12,289 nucleotides of DNA from Spirochaetia bacterium UBA5368 (GTDB lineage Bacteria; Spirochaetota; UBA4802; UBA5368): the NCBI GenBank assembly GCA_002407865.1, contig DHPI01000004.1, positions 113,884-126,172 on the forward strand, written 5' to 3'. The notes under the pieces were generated by a model. It saw nothing but the letters and a program-made list of their open reading frames with translations. It searched no databases and was not told the origin of the DNA. The position numbers and the translations under genes are program-made. This document shows positions 1 to 6,463 of the stretch, one piece after another. Every line of letters begins with the position of its first letter. The first letter of the stretch is position 1.

Positions 1-1660
1 CGCGCCGAAAAATTATGCGAACGATGAAATTTAAAAGCTGCCACAGCTTGACAAAAAGAAGCTTGAGAAACTGCCCCACGCTTCCCTCGCCGACGTTCAT
101 GGTAAGCAGCATCTGCGCCTTTCTCATTTCCTTTGACGTGAGTGATCTGTTGCTGAGCTGCATCTCCTTGAGTTTCTTCTTCACCTCCTTGCGCGCCAGC
201 TTCATGGTCTCCTTTTCTTCGTCGTATCCCTTGATGCCGGAGATGATCTTCAGCAGTCCCGGGTCTTCCAGCATTGTACGCTTGATGGCCGCGAGCTGCT
301 GATACACCCGCTGAAGAATCGGGTTTTTCGAGTTGCCGCCATATTCCATTAAAAGCTCGAGATACTCGCCCAGAAAATACGCCTGTTTGTAAATCCGTGA
401 AAGCTCTTCCTGCGTTCGGGATGAGAAATCGAGCCGTGAAAGCTCGTCAACCGCAGTCTGCATTGAATCGAGCATTTCATCGGTGAGCTTGAACAGGTCG
501 TACGGCTCGAGGTCCTTGATCTCGACGAACCTGTACGACACCTCCTTCAGGTCGTTGAACATCTTTTCAGAGTAGTCGAGCATGTAGCGAAAGGCGCGCC
601 GTTCGGTTGGTGTGAGCACGCTTTCATCGTAATCGTCTTTTTTTTCCCGATTCTGCTGCTTCCGGGCCTCCTCCATCTTTGCCTTTATTTCCTTAATGTT
701 TATCTTGGAGGGGTCAAAATCTATTTTCGAGCCGTCAAGGGTTTTTTTCATATCGAAGAAGTTCGGTTCGGCCATGTCGTCGCCGATTTTAAGCACGTTG
801 AGTTTGATGTCGCCGAGCGTCTGCTTCATCGCGTATTTGTCGATCTTGCTGATTCCGTCGGTTACGATGAGTATCTCGGCGTTGATGAGCTCCTTGTCGA
901 ACCGGATGTCTTCCACCGCCTGGTAGACGGCCTCCTGGATGTTCGTGCTGGTGCCGCCCGTCGTTGTCAGCAGCACCTTTTCGATAAGCCAGGGGAAGTC
1001 CTCCTTTTTCTCGATCTTTTCGAGCGGGCCGGTCTTCGTGTCGAACGGCCTGAAGAAAATCTTGGCGTTGCTGTTAAGTTTTCTGCGGAGAAATTCGGCA
1101 ACAAGGCACTTCGAGAAAAACGACCGCATCTTGAAATCCATCGAGCGCGAGCGGTCCAGCAGCAGGTAAAATTTCTGGTCGAACCTGTTGGCCTGCCTGC
1201 CGGTTTCGTCCCTGAGCGTCGATACCGGCCTGAACTTATCCTCTTTCGTTTCGAAGAAGCGCTGCACCAGCAGGGTGCGCTTGAATAGCTTGATATTGAA
1301 TACTTCGTCATCGAGCGCGAGTTCGCGCGGCAGCGTCCGCTTGAGGTCGTAGATGGTGCGGAAATGGTCGATGACCATGTTGTCGGAAAGCGGCGATACC
1401 TTCTCGACGCGGTTTACGAGAATGGTTTCGTCACGGTCGGGAGTCTCGATTTTTTCTTCTTTGGAAATATCCTCAATAGCGCTTAACGCCTCGGATATGA
1501 GGTCGGGTGTAAAGACTACTCTGGCTATCTCGAAGATTATAAAAAACTTCGGCGGCAGAATGACCTGCAGATTATCGAAAAAGCCAAGCGAATCCCAGTA
1601 TTCGAAAAAATCGAGGCTGGGCCTCTGAGGCGCTTTGATTGCGGTGATACCCTCCGGCAC
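1..1660 (-). CDS. VWA-domain protein, partner of the adjacent AAA+ ATPase (C-terminus beyond window)
   Basis: This frame is open from a GTG at 1660 to the left edge, giving at least 553 residues with no stop, so the gene is partial. A G-rich ribosome site (1666-1671) precedes the GTG, and the stop of the upstream ATPase gene lies in the same frame 15 nt away, so the start cannot be much earlier. A von Willebrand factor A domain occupies roughly residues 160-330 with all three parts of a metal-ion-dependent adhesion site: DRSRS at 169-173 (DxSxS), T234 in TTGGTST, and D268 in IVTDG. The first 160 residues look helical. Residues 330-553 are charged and helical, and the last visible stretch (about 531-551) is hydrophobic with basic residues. 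Proteins of this type (ViaA, CoxE) work with MoxR-family ATPases in protein or metal-centre maturation, and the close coupling here supports such a pair. The exact substrate is unknown. Confidence 0.87.
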   Translation of the reverse strand, partial: MPEGITAIKAPQRPSLDFFEYWDSLGFFDNLQVILPPKFFIIFEIARVVFTPDLISEALSAIEDISKEEKIETPDRDETILVNRVEKVSPLSDNMVIDHFRTIYDLKRTLPRELALDDEVFNIKLFKRTLLVQRFFETKEDKFRPVSTLRDETGRQANRFDQKFYLLLDRSRSMDFKMRSFFSKCLVAEFLRRKLNSNAKIFFRPFDTKTGPLEKIEKKEDFPWLIEKVLLTTTGGTSTNIQEAVYQAVEDIRFDKELINAEILIVTDGISKIDKYAMKQTLGDIKLNVLKIGDDMAEPNFFDMKKTLDGSKIDFDPSKINIKEIKAKMEEARKQQNREKKDDYDESVLTPTERRAFRYMLDYSEKMFNDLKEVSYRFVEIKDLEPYDLFKLTDEMLDSMQTAVDELSRLDFSSRTQEELSRIYKQAYFLGEYLELLMEYGGNSKNPILQRVYQQLAAIKRTMLEDPGLLKIISGIKGYDEEKETMKLARKEVKKKLKEMQLSNRSLTSKEMRKAQMLLTMNVGEGSVGQFLKLLFVKLWQLLNFIVRIIFRR

Positions 1661-1675
1661 GACAACCCCCCGCTG

Positions 1676-3175
1676 TTAGAGAATGTCCTTGAAATCCCGC
1701 AATATGCCTTCCTTGAGTTCGCGCACTTCCTCCACGGCGGGATTTAACTCTGCAACGGAATTTTTCAGCGATTCTATCGTTATCTCGTCATCCGCTTTTG
1801 AGCGTGAGGGGAATATCCTTTTAAGAAGGCTTCGCAGGCTTTCAAACAGGCCGTGCGCTTCCTTCAGTTTTTCGCGCTTCTCTGGATTTTCACGAATCTC
1901 CTGGAATATCTTGCGGATGTTCAGCAGAAACTCGGCTTGCTGTGTCGCGCCGGTGGCGTTAAAATGCACCATGGTCTGCTGATAGGCGTCAAGGTAGACA
2001 TCCTTCTCCGATTTATCCCTGGCCTTTACCGAAACGAAGCTGTTGAGCGTACAGAGGGCCAGGAACATGTTCTGTACGTCTTCCATGGTGACTTCAAAGC
2101 GATTGTCGAGAATTGCCGATGCGCGCAGAAAATCCGCCATTTTTGCCTGCTTGCGGGGACTTACGTAGAAATTGTATTCGCTCTTGCGCATGTCGGATAC
2201 AAACTTGTTGGTGATGACGTTTTTCATGAAATAGATAAAATCGGGAATCTCGACCTTTATCTCGCGGTTTTTGTTGCGGATAATGTCGGAGAGATAGAGC
2301 ACCTGGTTAAACGGAATTTTTTTCTCCGGCGCGGTCGCCTTGCCCCGGCTGAACGCGTAGGTATGGTCGATCAGAAGCTGTGTGTACGAGTTGTTGTCTT
2401 CAGGAAGTATCGATTTGAAGTTGAAGCGGTCGAGCACGGCCTCGGTGACCTCGTTGGTGCGCATGTAGTTTGCCGTCGCGATGGTGGTGTGCACGGCCGC
2501 GTCGATAATCTCGGGCCCGTTGATGAATTTTCTCTCGTTTAGTACCGTCAGGAGCGAACGGAGCACAACATCGCTTGCGTCGAAAAACTCGTCGAGAAAT
2601 ACGAGGTTAGCCTCGATTATCGAGCCGTGAATGTTGTGGCGTATTCTTCCCTTTTTAAACTCTTCCATATTGTAAGGGCCGAAGTAATTGTCGGGCGTCT
2701 GTTCTTTGCTCGCCTGCGAGGCGAACACGCGCACGCTGTCGAAGGTGTTGAAAATGTAGTTCGCGAGGTACGATTTTGCCATGCCGGTGCGGCTCAAAAG
2801 CAGCATGTGTTCCCTGGTAAGAATGGCGAACATTGCCTGCCGTATTATCTCCTCGCGGCCGATAACGTTCTTGGATATGCGATCCATGTGCCATTTCAGG
2901 TAGTCGACCGTTGTCGGGATATCATAGGTTTCTTTCTGGATCGGCGTTGTATACGTGGCGATGCCCGGTTCGCCCCCGGGCATTTTCTCCGCTTGCTCTG
3001 TTACGACATACCGTGTCTGTATGCGCTGGACCGCCAGTCTGCGTTCGGCGGATTCCTTTTGCGGAGTTAAACTCTCGTCGTTCGAAAAAATATAGAACCC
3101 CTCTTTTTCCAGGAGGGATTCCACGCTGGCCAGATTGTTTTTCAGAATTGCGGCGTCCTTTGTCTTCGTGTTCAT
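1676..3175 (-). CDS. RavA/MoxR-family AAA+ ATPase
   Basis: This is a 499-residue cytoplasmic AAA+ ATPase. I chose the ATG at 3175 because ACAGGTG lies just upstream. A GTG at 3208 and an ATG at 3202 are in frame but would overlap the kinase gene. After about 85 residues of N-terminal extension comes the AAA+ core: a degenerate Walker A (SRTGMAKS, 128-135), a PDNYFGP segment (161-167) like the RavA PEEVFGP motif, Walker B LVFLDE (D195, E196), sensor-1 N236 in TIATANY, LDRF (R250) as candidate arginine finger, and sensor-2 SPRKQ (R341). The C-terminal part (about 380-499) is charged and helical; I did not recognise the RavA LARA domain in it. MoxR ATPases remodel or mature protein complexes with a VWA partner, and the VWA gene begins 15 nt downstream. 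RavA is 498 residues, so the length fits. Family assignment is firm; calling it the RavA orthologue is not. Confidence 0.9.
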   Translation of the reverse strand: MNTKTKDAAILKNNLASVESLLEKEGFYIFSNDESLTPQKESAERRLAVQRIQTRYVVTEQAEKMPGGEPGIATYTTPIQKETYDIPTTVDYLKWHMDRISKNVIGREEIIRQAMFAILTREHMLLLSRTGMAKSYLANYIFNTFDSVRVFASQASKEQTPDNYFGPYNMEEFKKGRIRHNIHGSIIEANLVFLDEFFDASDVVLRSLLTVLNERKFINGPEIIDAAVHTTIATANYMRTNEVTEAVLDRFNFKSILPEDNNSYTQLLIDHTYAFSRGKATAPEKKIPFNQVLYLSDIIRNKNREIKVEIPDFIYFMKNVITNKFVSDMRKSEYNFYVSPRKQAKMADFLRASAILDNRFEVTMEDVQNMFLALCTLNSFVSVKARDKSEKDVYLDAYQQTMVHFNATGATQQAEFLLNIRKIFQEIRENPEKREKLKEAHGLFESLRSLLKRIFPSRSKADDEITIESLKNSVAELNPAVEEVRELKEGILRDFKDIL

Positions 3176-3194
3176 GAATACACCTGTTACATAA

Positions 3195-4811
3195 TTATTC
3201 ATCGACACCGGGTAGCGCGATGACGATGGAAGTGCCTTCGCCGGGTTTGCTGCGTATGCCCATGGTACCGCCGTGGTTTTCGATGATTGAATAGGTTACC
3301 ATCATGCCGAGGCCGGTCGATTTTTCGCCCTTGGTCGTGAAAAAAGGCTGGATGATCTTTTTTATGTTGTCCCGCGTAATGCCGATGCCGGTATCGGTCA
3401 CGGTGATTGTGCCGAATTTTGCGCTGCTGTTTTCCATTGCGCCGATCTCGATGCGGAGTTCGCCCCTGTCGGGCATCGCCTCTTCGGCGTTTGCGATGAG
3501 GTGCAGCAGCGCCTGGGTGAGCTGGTTTCTGATGCCTCTTATCTTCATGCTTTCATCGGGCAGGACGGTGTTGACGATATATCCGTTTTTCTTGAGGCGG
3601 TTCAGCATTATCTGAATCGGATGGCTCGTAATGAGTTTATGGATCTCGAAAACTTCTTTGTCGATTTCCTCGGGCTTCGAAAGGTTCAGCAACTGGTCGC
3701 TGATCTGCTTCATCCTTGTAAGCTCGTCTTTCATCGATTTGACGTAATCCTTCATGGGGCTGTCTTCGGGGATGTTGTTCTCGATGAAGTTGAGGTCGAT
3801 CGTGAGAAGGTTAATCGGCACCTTCAGTTCGTACGCAACGCCGGCGGCGAGAAGGCCCATCGCTGAAAGCTGTTCCGCTCGCTGCATGCGCATCCCTATG
3901 CGGGCCTGCTCGGTGACATCTTCCGCCATCAGCATAATGCTTTTTACTTTTTTCTCGCTGTCGAGGATTGGGATGACTCGCAGGTTGAGCGTCTGTTCGT
4001 TTTCCGGGCCGTCGGTCGGATTGTATTTTGCGTTTTTTATCTTATGCGCCTTTCGCTGCAGCATTACCTCGTCGAGCACCTTCTGAAATTCGCCCCTGCT
4101 GAATCCCTTCAGGTCGTTGATATTGGTGCCGATGATCGTCTGGTCGGCGGGATAGCCGATGATTTCCTTGATTGCCGGATTTTCAGTAAGAATGATGCCC
4201 GTCGGATCTATGGTGAAAATGCCGAGTGGAGCGTTGTTGATGATTTCGTCGTTCAACGCCTTCAGGCGCTTTAACTCCTCCGCCTGGTCGATCTGTTCCT
4301 TGATCTTTTCCTCGAGGCGGCGCGAATTCACCTTGAGCTTGCGCTCCATGTAGTGCATTTCCGTAATGTTGCGGAGGATGCCAAGCAGTCCGGATATTTT
4401 CCCTTCGGCCGTCCTGAGGGGGGTGAGGTTTGCGAGAAGATAGACCAGGTTGCCGTTTTTATCGTACGTTTTGAATTTCTCGTTCCTGATTTCCTTCTCG
4501 CCGTGGATAACGGAATCGAACAGCGCCGTTGCGCGCTCGATCTCGATCGCGGGCACGGATACGGAAAAATGCATTCCGATCGCCTCCCCCCGGTTAAAGG
4601 GGAAAAGGTCTTCCCATGCCGCGTTCTGGTAGACGATGTTGCCGTGATCGTCGAGCACAAAAATGACGTCAGATGCCGTTTCAACCAGATACTGGTAATC
4701 GATCCGAACGTCTGGGATTCCCTTTCTCTGCAGCGCGATCTGTAGCTGCAGGTCTTCAATCAGTTTTACAAGTTCTTCTTTTGCGAGGCAGAGGAGAGTT
4801 TTGGTGTCCAT
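3195..4811 (-). CDS. PAS-PAS histidine-kinase-like protein with Tyr in place of the phosphoacceptor His
   Basis: This is a 538-residue protein without membrane segments or signal peptide. The order is a short N-terminal helix, PAS domain 1 (about 40-155), a charged coiled coil (155-190), PAS domain 2 (about 190-305), a DHp-like helical hairpin (about 315-390) and a GHKL ATPase domain (about 395-538). The ATPase boxes are intact: N box HLIANAEEAM (N441), G1 DTGIG (D473), FFTTKG and STGLG, then ENHGG. The H box reads AAGVAYELKVP, where relatives have AAGVAHE; the codon at 3831-3833 reads TAC on the minus strand, so residue 327 is tyrosine. Ordinary autophosphorylation on histidine is therefore unlikely. 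AAGGA lies very close to the ATG (1-nt gap). No response regulator is encoded nearby. The gene sits 18 nt after the membrane-protein gene and 19 nt before the AAA+ gene. It probably senses a cytoplasmic cue and acts by conformation or ATP binding, which is inference. Confidence 0.92.
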   Translation of the reverse strand: MDTKTLLCLAKEELVKLIEDLQLQIALQRKGIPDVRIDYQYLVETASDVIFVLDDHGNIVYQNAAWEDLFPFNRGEAIGMHFSVSVPAIEIERATALFDSVIHGEKEIRNEKFKTYDKNGNLVYLLANLTPLRTAEGKISGLLGILRNITEMHYMERKLKVNSRRLEEKIKEQIDQAEELKRLKALNDEIINNAPLGIFTIDPTGIILTENPAIKEIIGYPADQTIIGTNINDLKGFSRGEFQKVLDEVMLQRKAHKIKNAKYNPTDGPENEQTLNLRVIPILDSEKKVKSIMLMAEDVTEQARIGMRMQRAEQLSAMGLLAAGVAYELKVPINLLTIDLNFIENNIPEDSPMKDYVKSMKDELTRMKQISDQLLNLSKPEEIDKEVFEIHKLITSHPIQIMLNRLKKNGYIVNTVLPDESMKIRGIRNQLTQALLHLIANAEEAMPDRGELRIEIGAMENSSAKFGTITVTDTGIGITRDNIKKIIQPFFTTKGEKSTGLGMMVTYSIIENHGGTMGIRSKPGEGTSIVIALPGVDE

Positions 4812-4829
4812 ATCCTTCAGTTGTAATGG

Positions 4830-5219
4830 TTATAGTTTTTTCCGGTCCGAAGTCGTCATGGTGTTGAAGAACCATATTTCGACCACAAGACTGAGGATTG
4901 TGCCGATGAGAAACGCGATAGCGAAATATGTGGTGTTCATTTTCATGATATACAGGCCGCCGAACGCAAACACGCCGAGAATCGCCAGGCGAAGGGGAAA
5001 TCCCCCGAGGGTGATTGTGAGCAGTACCATGGTGTTCGATTTCATGCCCCTCCGTGCGCCGAATACCCACAGTATCGAGAGGATGAGGCTGAGAACCGTA
5101 CCGAGGAGGTAGCCCTTCGCTTCCGTTGTACCGATAAAATGATAGCACACTGCGCAGATAATTGCATTTAATAATGCTATACCAAGCATGTAGAGGAAGG
5201 CTTTTTTCAGGTTCTTCAT
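4830..5219 (-). CDS. Small four-helix membrane protein, possibly AtpI-like
   Basis: This is a 129-residue inner-membrane protein starting at the ATG at 5219, with GGTGGGAT just upstream. A TTG at 5246 is in frame but has no clear ribosome site. Four hydrophobic segments are visible at about 7-29, 35-54, 64-90 and 96-118, with basic ends (MKNLKK at the N-terminus, DRKKL at the C-terminus) and a GARRG loop after helix 2. The third segment contains GGFPLRLAILG; an arginine inside such a helix is also seen in ATP synthase subunit I (AtpI/UncI) family proteins, which have a similar size and topology. No other atp gene is present, so the likeness is structural only. It is the promoter-proximal gene of a four-gene unit with the kinase-like protein, AAA+ ATPase and VWA protein, and could be their membrane anchor or target. 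I do not recognise it with certainty. Confidence 0.8.
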   Translation of the reverse strand: MKNLKKAFLYMLGIALLNAIICAVCYHFIGTTEAKGYLLGTVLSLILSILWVFGARRGMKSNTMVLLTITLGGFPLRLAILGVFAFGGLYIMKMNTTYFAIAFLIGTILSLVVEIWFFNTMTTSDRKKL

Positions 5220-5265
5220 ATCCCACCGCAATCCATGTAGATTCAAAAGCCGGGCATTCCCTCAT

Positions 5266-5295
5266 AGTATAGGGTCACTGAAGGATTTTGGTCAA
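5266..5295 (-). promoter_or_regulatory. Sigma70-type promoter for the four-gene operon
   Basis: Read on the minus strand, TTGACC (5290-5295) and TATACT (5266-5271) are separated by 18 nt. Each hexamer differs from consensus at one position. Transcription would start near 5258, giving a leader of about 39 nt before the ATG at 5219. The region just upstream (about 5297-5350) is very AT-rich and could act as an UP element. No promoter of similar quality was seen between the downstream genes, whose gaps are under 20 nt. Confidence 0.7.
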
Positions 5296-5370
5296 CTAAT
5301 ATTTTCGCCATATATGTAATAATATAAATAGACGTTTATATAATATTGAATATACCAATGCAGACAGGGG

Positions 5371-5420
5371 AATGCCATATACCGGACGGCCCGTGGAGGT
5401 TGTTCAGGCCGCCCGGCATT
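5371..5420 (-). terminator. Hairpin downstream of adenylate kinase gene, probable terminator
   Basis: Seven nucleotides past the adk stop, the minus-strand transcript contains CCGGGCGGCC (5407-5416) and GGCCGTCCGG (5382-5391) with a 15-nt loop. They form a 10-bp stem with a single G-U pair. In an alternative fold the outer part AATGCC (5415-5420) can pair with GGCATT (5371-5376) across a bulge. No clear T tract follows, so this may be a weak or Rho-assisted terminator, or an mRNA-stabilising 3' end. The G-U pair is a mismatch on the opposite strand, which favours a role in the adk transcript. Confidence 0.5.
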
Positions 5421-5426
5421 CGCCGC

Positions 5427-6119
5427 TCATTGAAGTTTGTTCATAAGCTCCGCGCTTACTTCTTTTACGCCGGGCCTTCCGTCAAGCTCGATGATTCTCG
5501 GATAGCCGCCATTTTGTATCGCGAGGTCCTTGAAAAACTGCACCGCCGCCAGTGTGCCCGTCTTCGTGTCGTAATATATGGTGTGGCGGGCGTTGATGGC
5601 CTCTTCGTCCTGGTCGTCAGAACGGGCGGAAAGTTTTCCGCCGCACACTCGGCAGACGAGTTCTCCGTCTTTCTCTGATGGCGAGATCGCATCGATGTAA
5701 ATGTTGTTAGGATGGTTGCCGTCATTTTCGCAGATGCGTCGTCCCATAATGCGCTTTTTCGCCGTGTCCCTGTCGAGCACGATCTCGATGACGTAGTCGA
5801 GCTTTACGTTGAATTCGTTCATCGAAAAATTCAGCGCCTTCGCCTGGTCGTAATTACGGGGAAAACCATCGAGCAGCCATCCGTTGCTGCAGTCGTCTTC
5901 TTTAAGGCGGTGAAGAATCATGGGAATGGTAATGCCGTCGGGAACAAGGTTGCCGCGGTCGATATATTCCTTCGCCTTGAGTCCGAGTGGTGTGCGCTTT
6001 TTAATGTTTTCCCTGAAGATGACGCCTGATTCGACATGCGTAATGTTGTATTTTTTCTGAACGATCGTGCCCTGCGTGCCCTTGCCGCTGCCGTTGGGAC
6101 CGAAAATAAGTATGTTCAT
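5427..6119 (-). CDS. adk: Adenylate kinase, metal-binding LID type
   Basis: This 230-residue cytoplasmic enzyme catalyses ATP + AMP = 2 ADP. The start is the ATG at 6119, preceded by AGGAGAGGTGG; an upstream in-frame ATG at 6200 lacks such a site. The P-loop GPNGSGKGT occupies 7-15. AMP-site residues follow (SG at 31-32, R36), then the DGFPRN signature (84-89, R88) and GRR (126-128) before the LID. The LID is the long form and contains C130, H136, C156 and C159 (C-x5-H ... C-x2-C). This matches the Cys-His-Cys-Cys site known from the Desulfovibrio gigas enzyme, which binds Zn, Co or Fe. SARSDDQDE and RHTIYYD close the LID. The gene stands alone on its strand, 207 nt upstream of the promoter-proximal membrane-protein gene and divergent from a 5'-nucleotidase gene, another adenine-nucleotide enzyme. 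Confidence 0.96.
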   Translation of the reverse strand: MNILIFGPNGSGKGTQGTIVQKKYNITHVESGVIFRENIKKRTPLGLKAKEYIDRGNLVPDGITIPMILHRLKEDDCSNGWLLDGFPRNYDQAKALNFSMNEFNVKLDYVIEIVLDRDTAKKRIMGRRICENDGNHPNNIYIDAISPSEKDGELVCRVCGGKLSARSDDQDEEAINARHTIYYDTKTGTLAAVQFFKDLAIQNGGYPRIIELDGRPGVKEVSAELMNKLQ

Positions 6120-6147
6120 AAACCACCTCTCCTGCCGTACAATGAGT

Positions 6148-6177
6148 TTTATATGTCGCTGTTGCAGCCCCGTTAAA
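6148..6177 (-). promoter_or_regulatory. Candidate promoter for adk
   Basis: On the minus strand, TATAAA (6148-6153) is a good -10 element. TTTAAC (6172-6177), 18 nt upstream, is a poor -35 with three of six consensus bases. It would give a leader of about 20-25 nt carrying the strong ribosome site. A competing possibility farther upstream is TTTACA near 6213-6218, but its -10 partner is weak. Confidence 0.35.
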
Positions 6178-6366
6178 CGCCATGACCACAGATAGTACAC
6201 TTTGTGCGTTTGTAAAGAATTTTTACATTTTTTTAATAATGTTATTATATCTTTGATATTTGCATATATAAAATATGTTATCAGTTAATAATGAATATAA
6301 TAGCATTTATGTATATTATGCCTTCACCGGATACTCGTCGTGAGAATGGCGTCGAAGGTATTTTAC

Positions 6367-6395
6367 TTGAGCTTATTGATAGTACGGTGTAAACT
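6367..6395 (+). promoter_or_regulatory. Candidate promoter for the 5'-nucleotidase gene
   Basis: TTGAGC (6367-6372) and TAAACT (6390-6395) are separated by 17 nt, each with four of six consensus bases. The predicted start would fall at the foot of the leader hairpin at 6398-6424, leaving a leader of roughly 60 nt. A second option in the AT-rich zone is TTGATA near 6255-6260 with TGTTAT 17 nt downstream. Neither is strong enough to choose with confidence. Confidence 0.33.
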
Positions 6396-6397
6396 AC

Positions 6398-6424
6398 TTT
6401 CGCCGGCGCTGCGGGCCGGCGAAA
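6398..6424 (+). promoter_or_regulatory. Perfect 10-bp hairpin in leader of the 5'-nucleotidase gene
   Basis: TTTCGCCGGC (6398-6407) and GCCGGCGAAA (6415-6424) are exact complements with a 7-nt loop. The hairpin ends 39 nt before the ATG at 6464. No T run follows it on either strand, so it is not a classical terminator. At the 5' end of the transcript it could protect the mRNA or affect initiation. Confidence 0.5.
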
Positions 6425-6463
6425 AAGTAATAACAAAATCGGATGAGACCGGATGGGACACAG

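Larger units (their letters stand above)
6120..6463. other. AT-rich divergent intergenic region between adk and the 5'-nucleotidase gene
   Basis: These 344 nt hold no convincing coding sequence. The stretch 6210-6330 is strongly AT-rich with A and T runs and is probably bent or easily melted. It contains TGTAAA-N5-TTTACA (6211-6227) and the palindromic TAATAA-TG-TTATTA (6234-6247). Candidate promoters point outward in both directions, and a GC-rich hairpin (6398-6424) sits in the probable leader of the plus-strand gene. An open frame beginning at 6340 on the plus strand runs into the nucleotidase gene in another frame and is a shadow. Confidence 0.7.

Noticed and set aside
967..1311. 114-residue open frame on the minus strand within the VWA gene
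   Set aside because: It is out of frame with the VWA reading, which is continuous from 1660 to the edge and carries the full metal-ion motif. The short frame is Arg/Ser-rich noise.
1853..2542. 229-residue open frame on the plus strand
   Set aside because: It lies wholly opposite the RavA-like ATPase gene, whose motifs are clear. The translation shows no family motif and no ribosome site.
3176..3208. Upstream GTG (3208) or ATG (3202) start for the AAA+ ATPase
   Set aside because: Both would overlap the end of the kinase gene without a ribosome site, whereas the ATG at 3175 has ACAGGTG at correct spacing.
4756..5265. 169-residue open frame on the minus strand
   Set aside because: It overlaps the four-helix membrane protein in another frame and also runs into the kinase gene. 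The membrane protein has the hydrophobic pattern and the ribosome site.
6210..6330. AT-rich stretch as a possible replication or attachment site
   Set aside because: No repeated DnaA-box-like units, direct repeats or integrase gene were seen; ordinary promoter-region DNA explains it.
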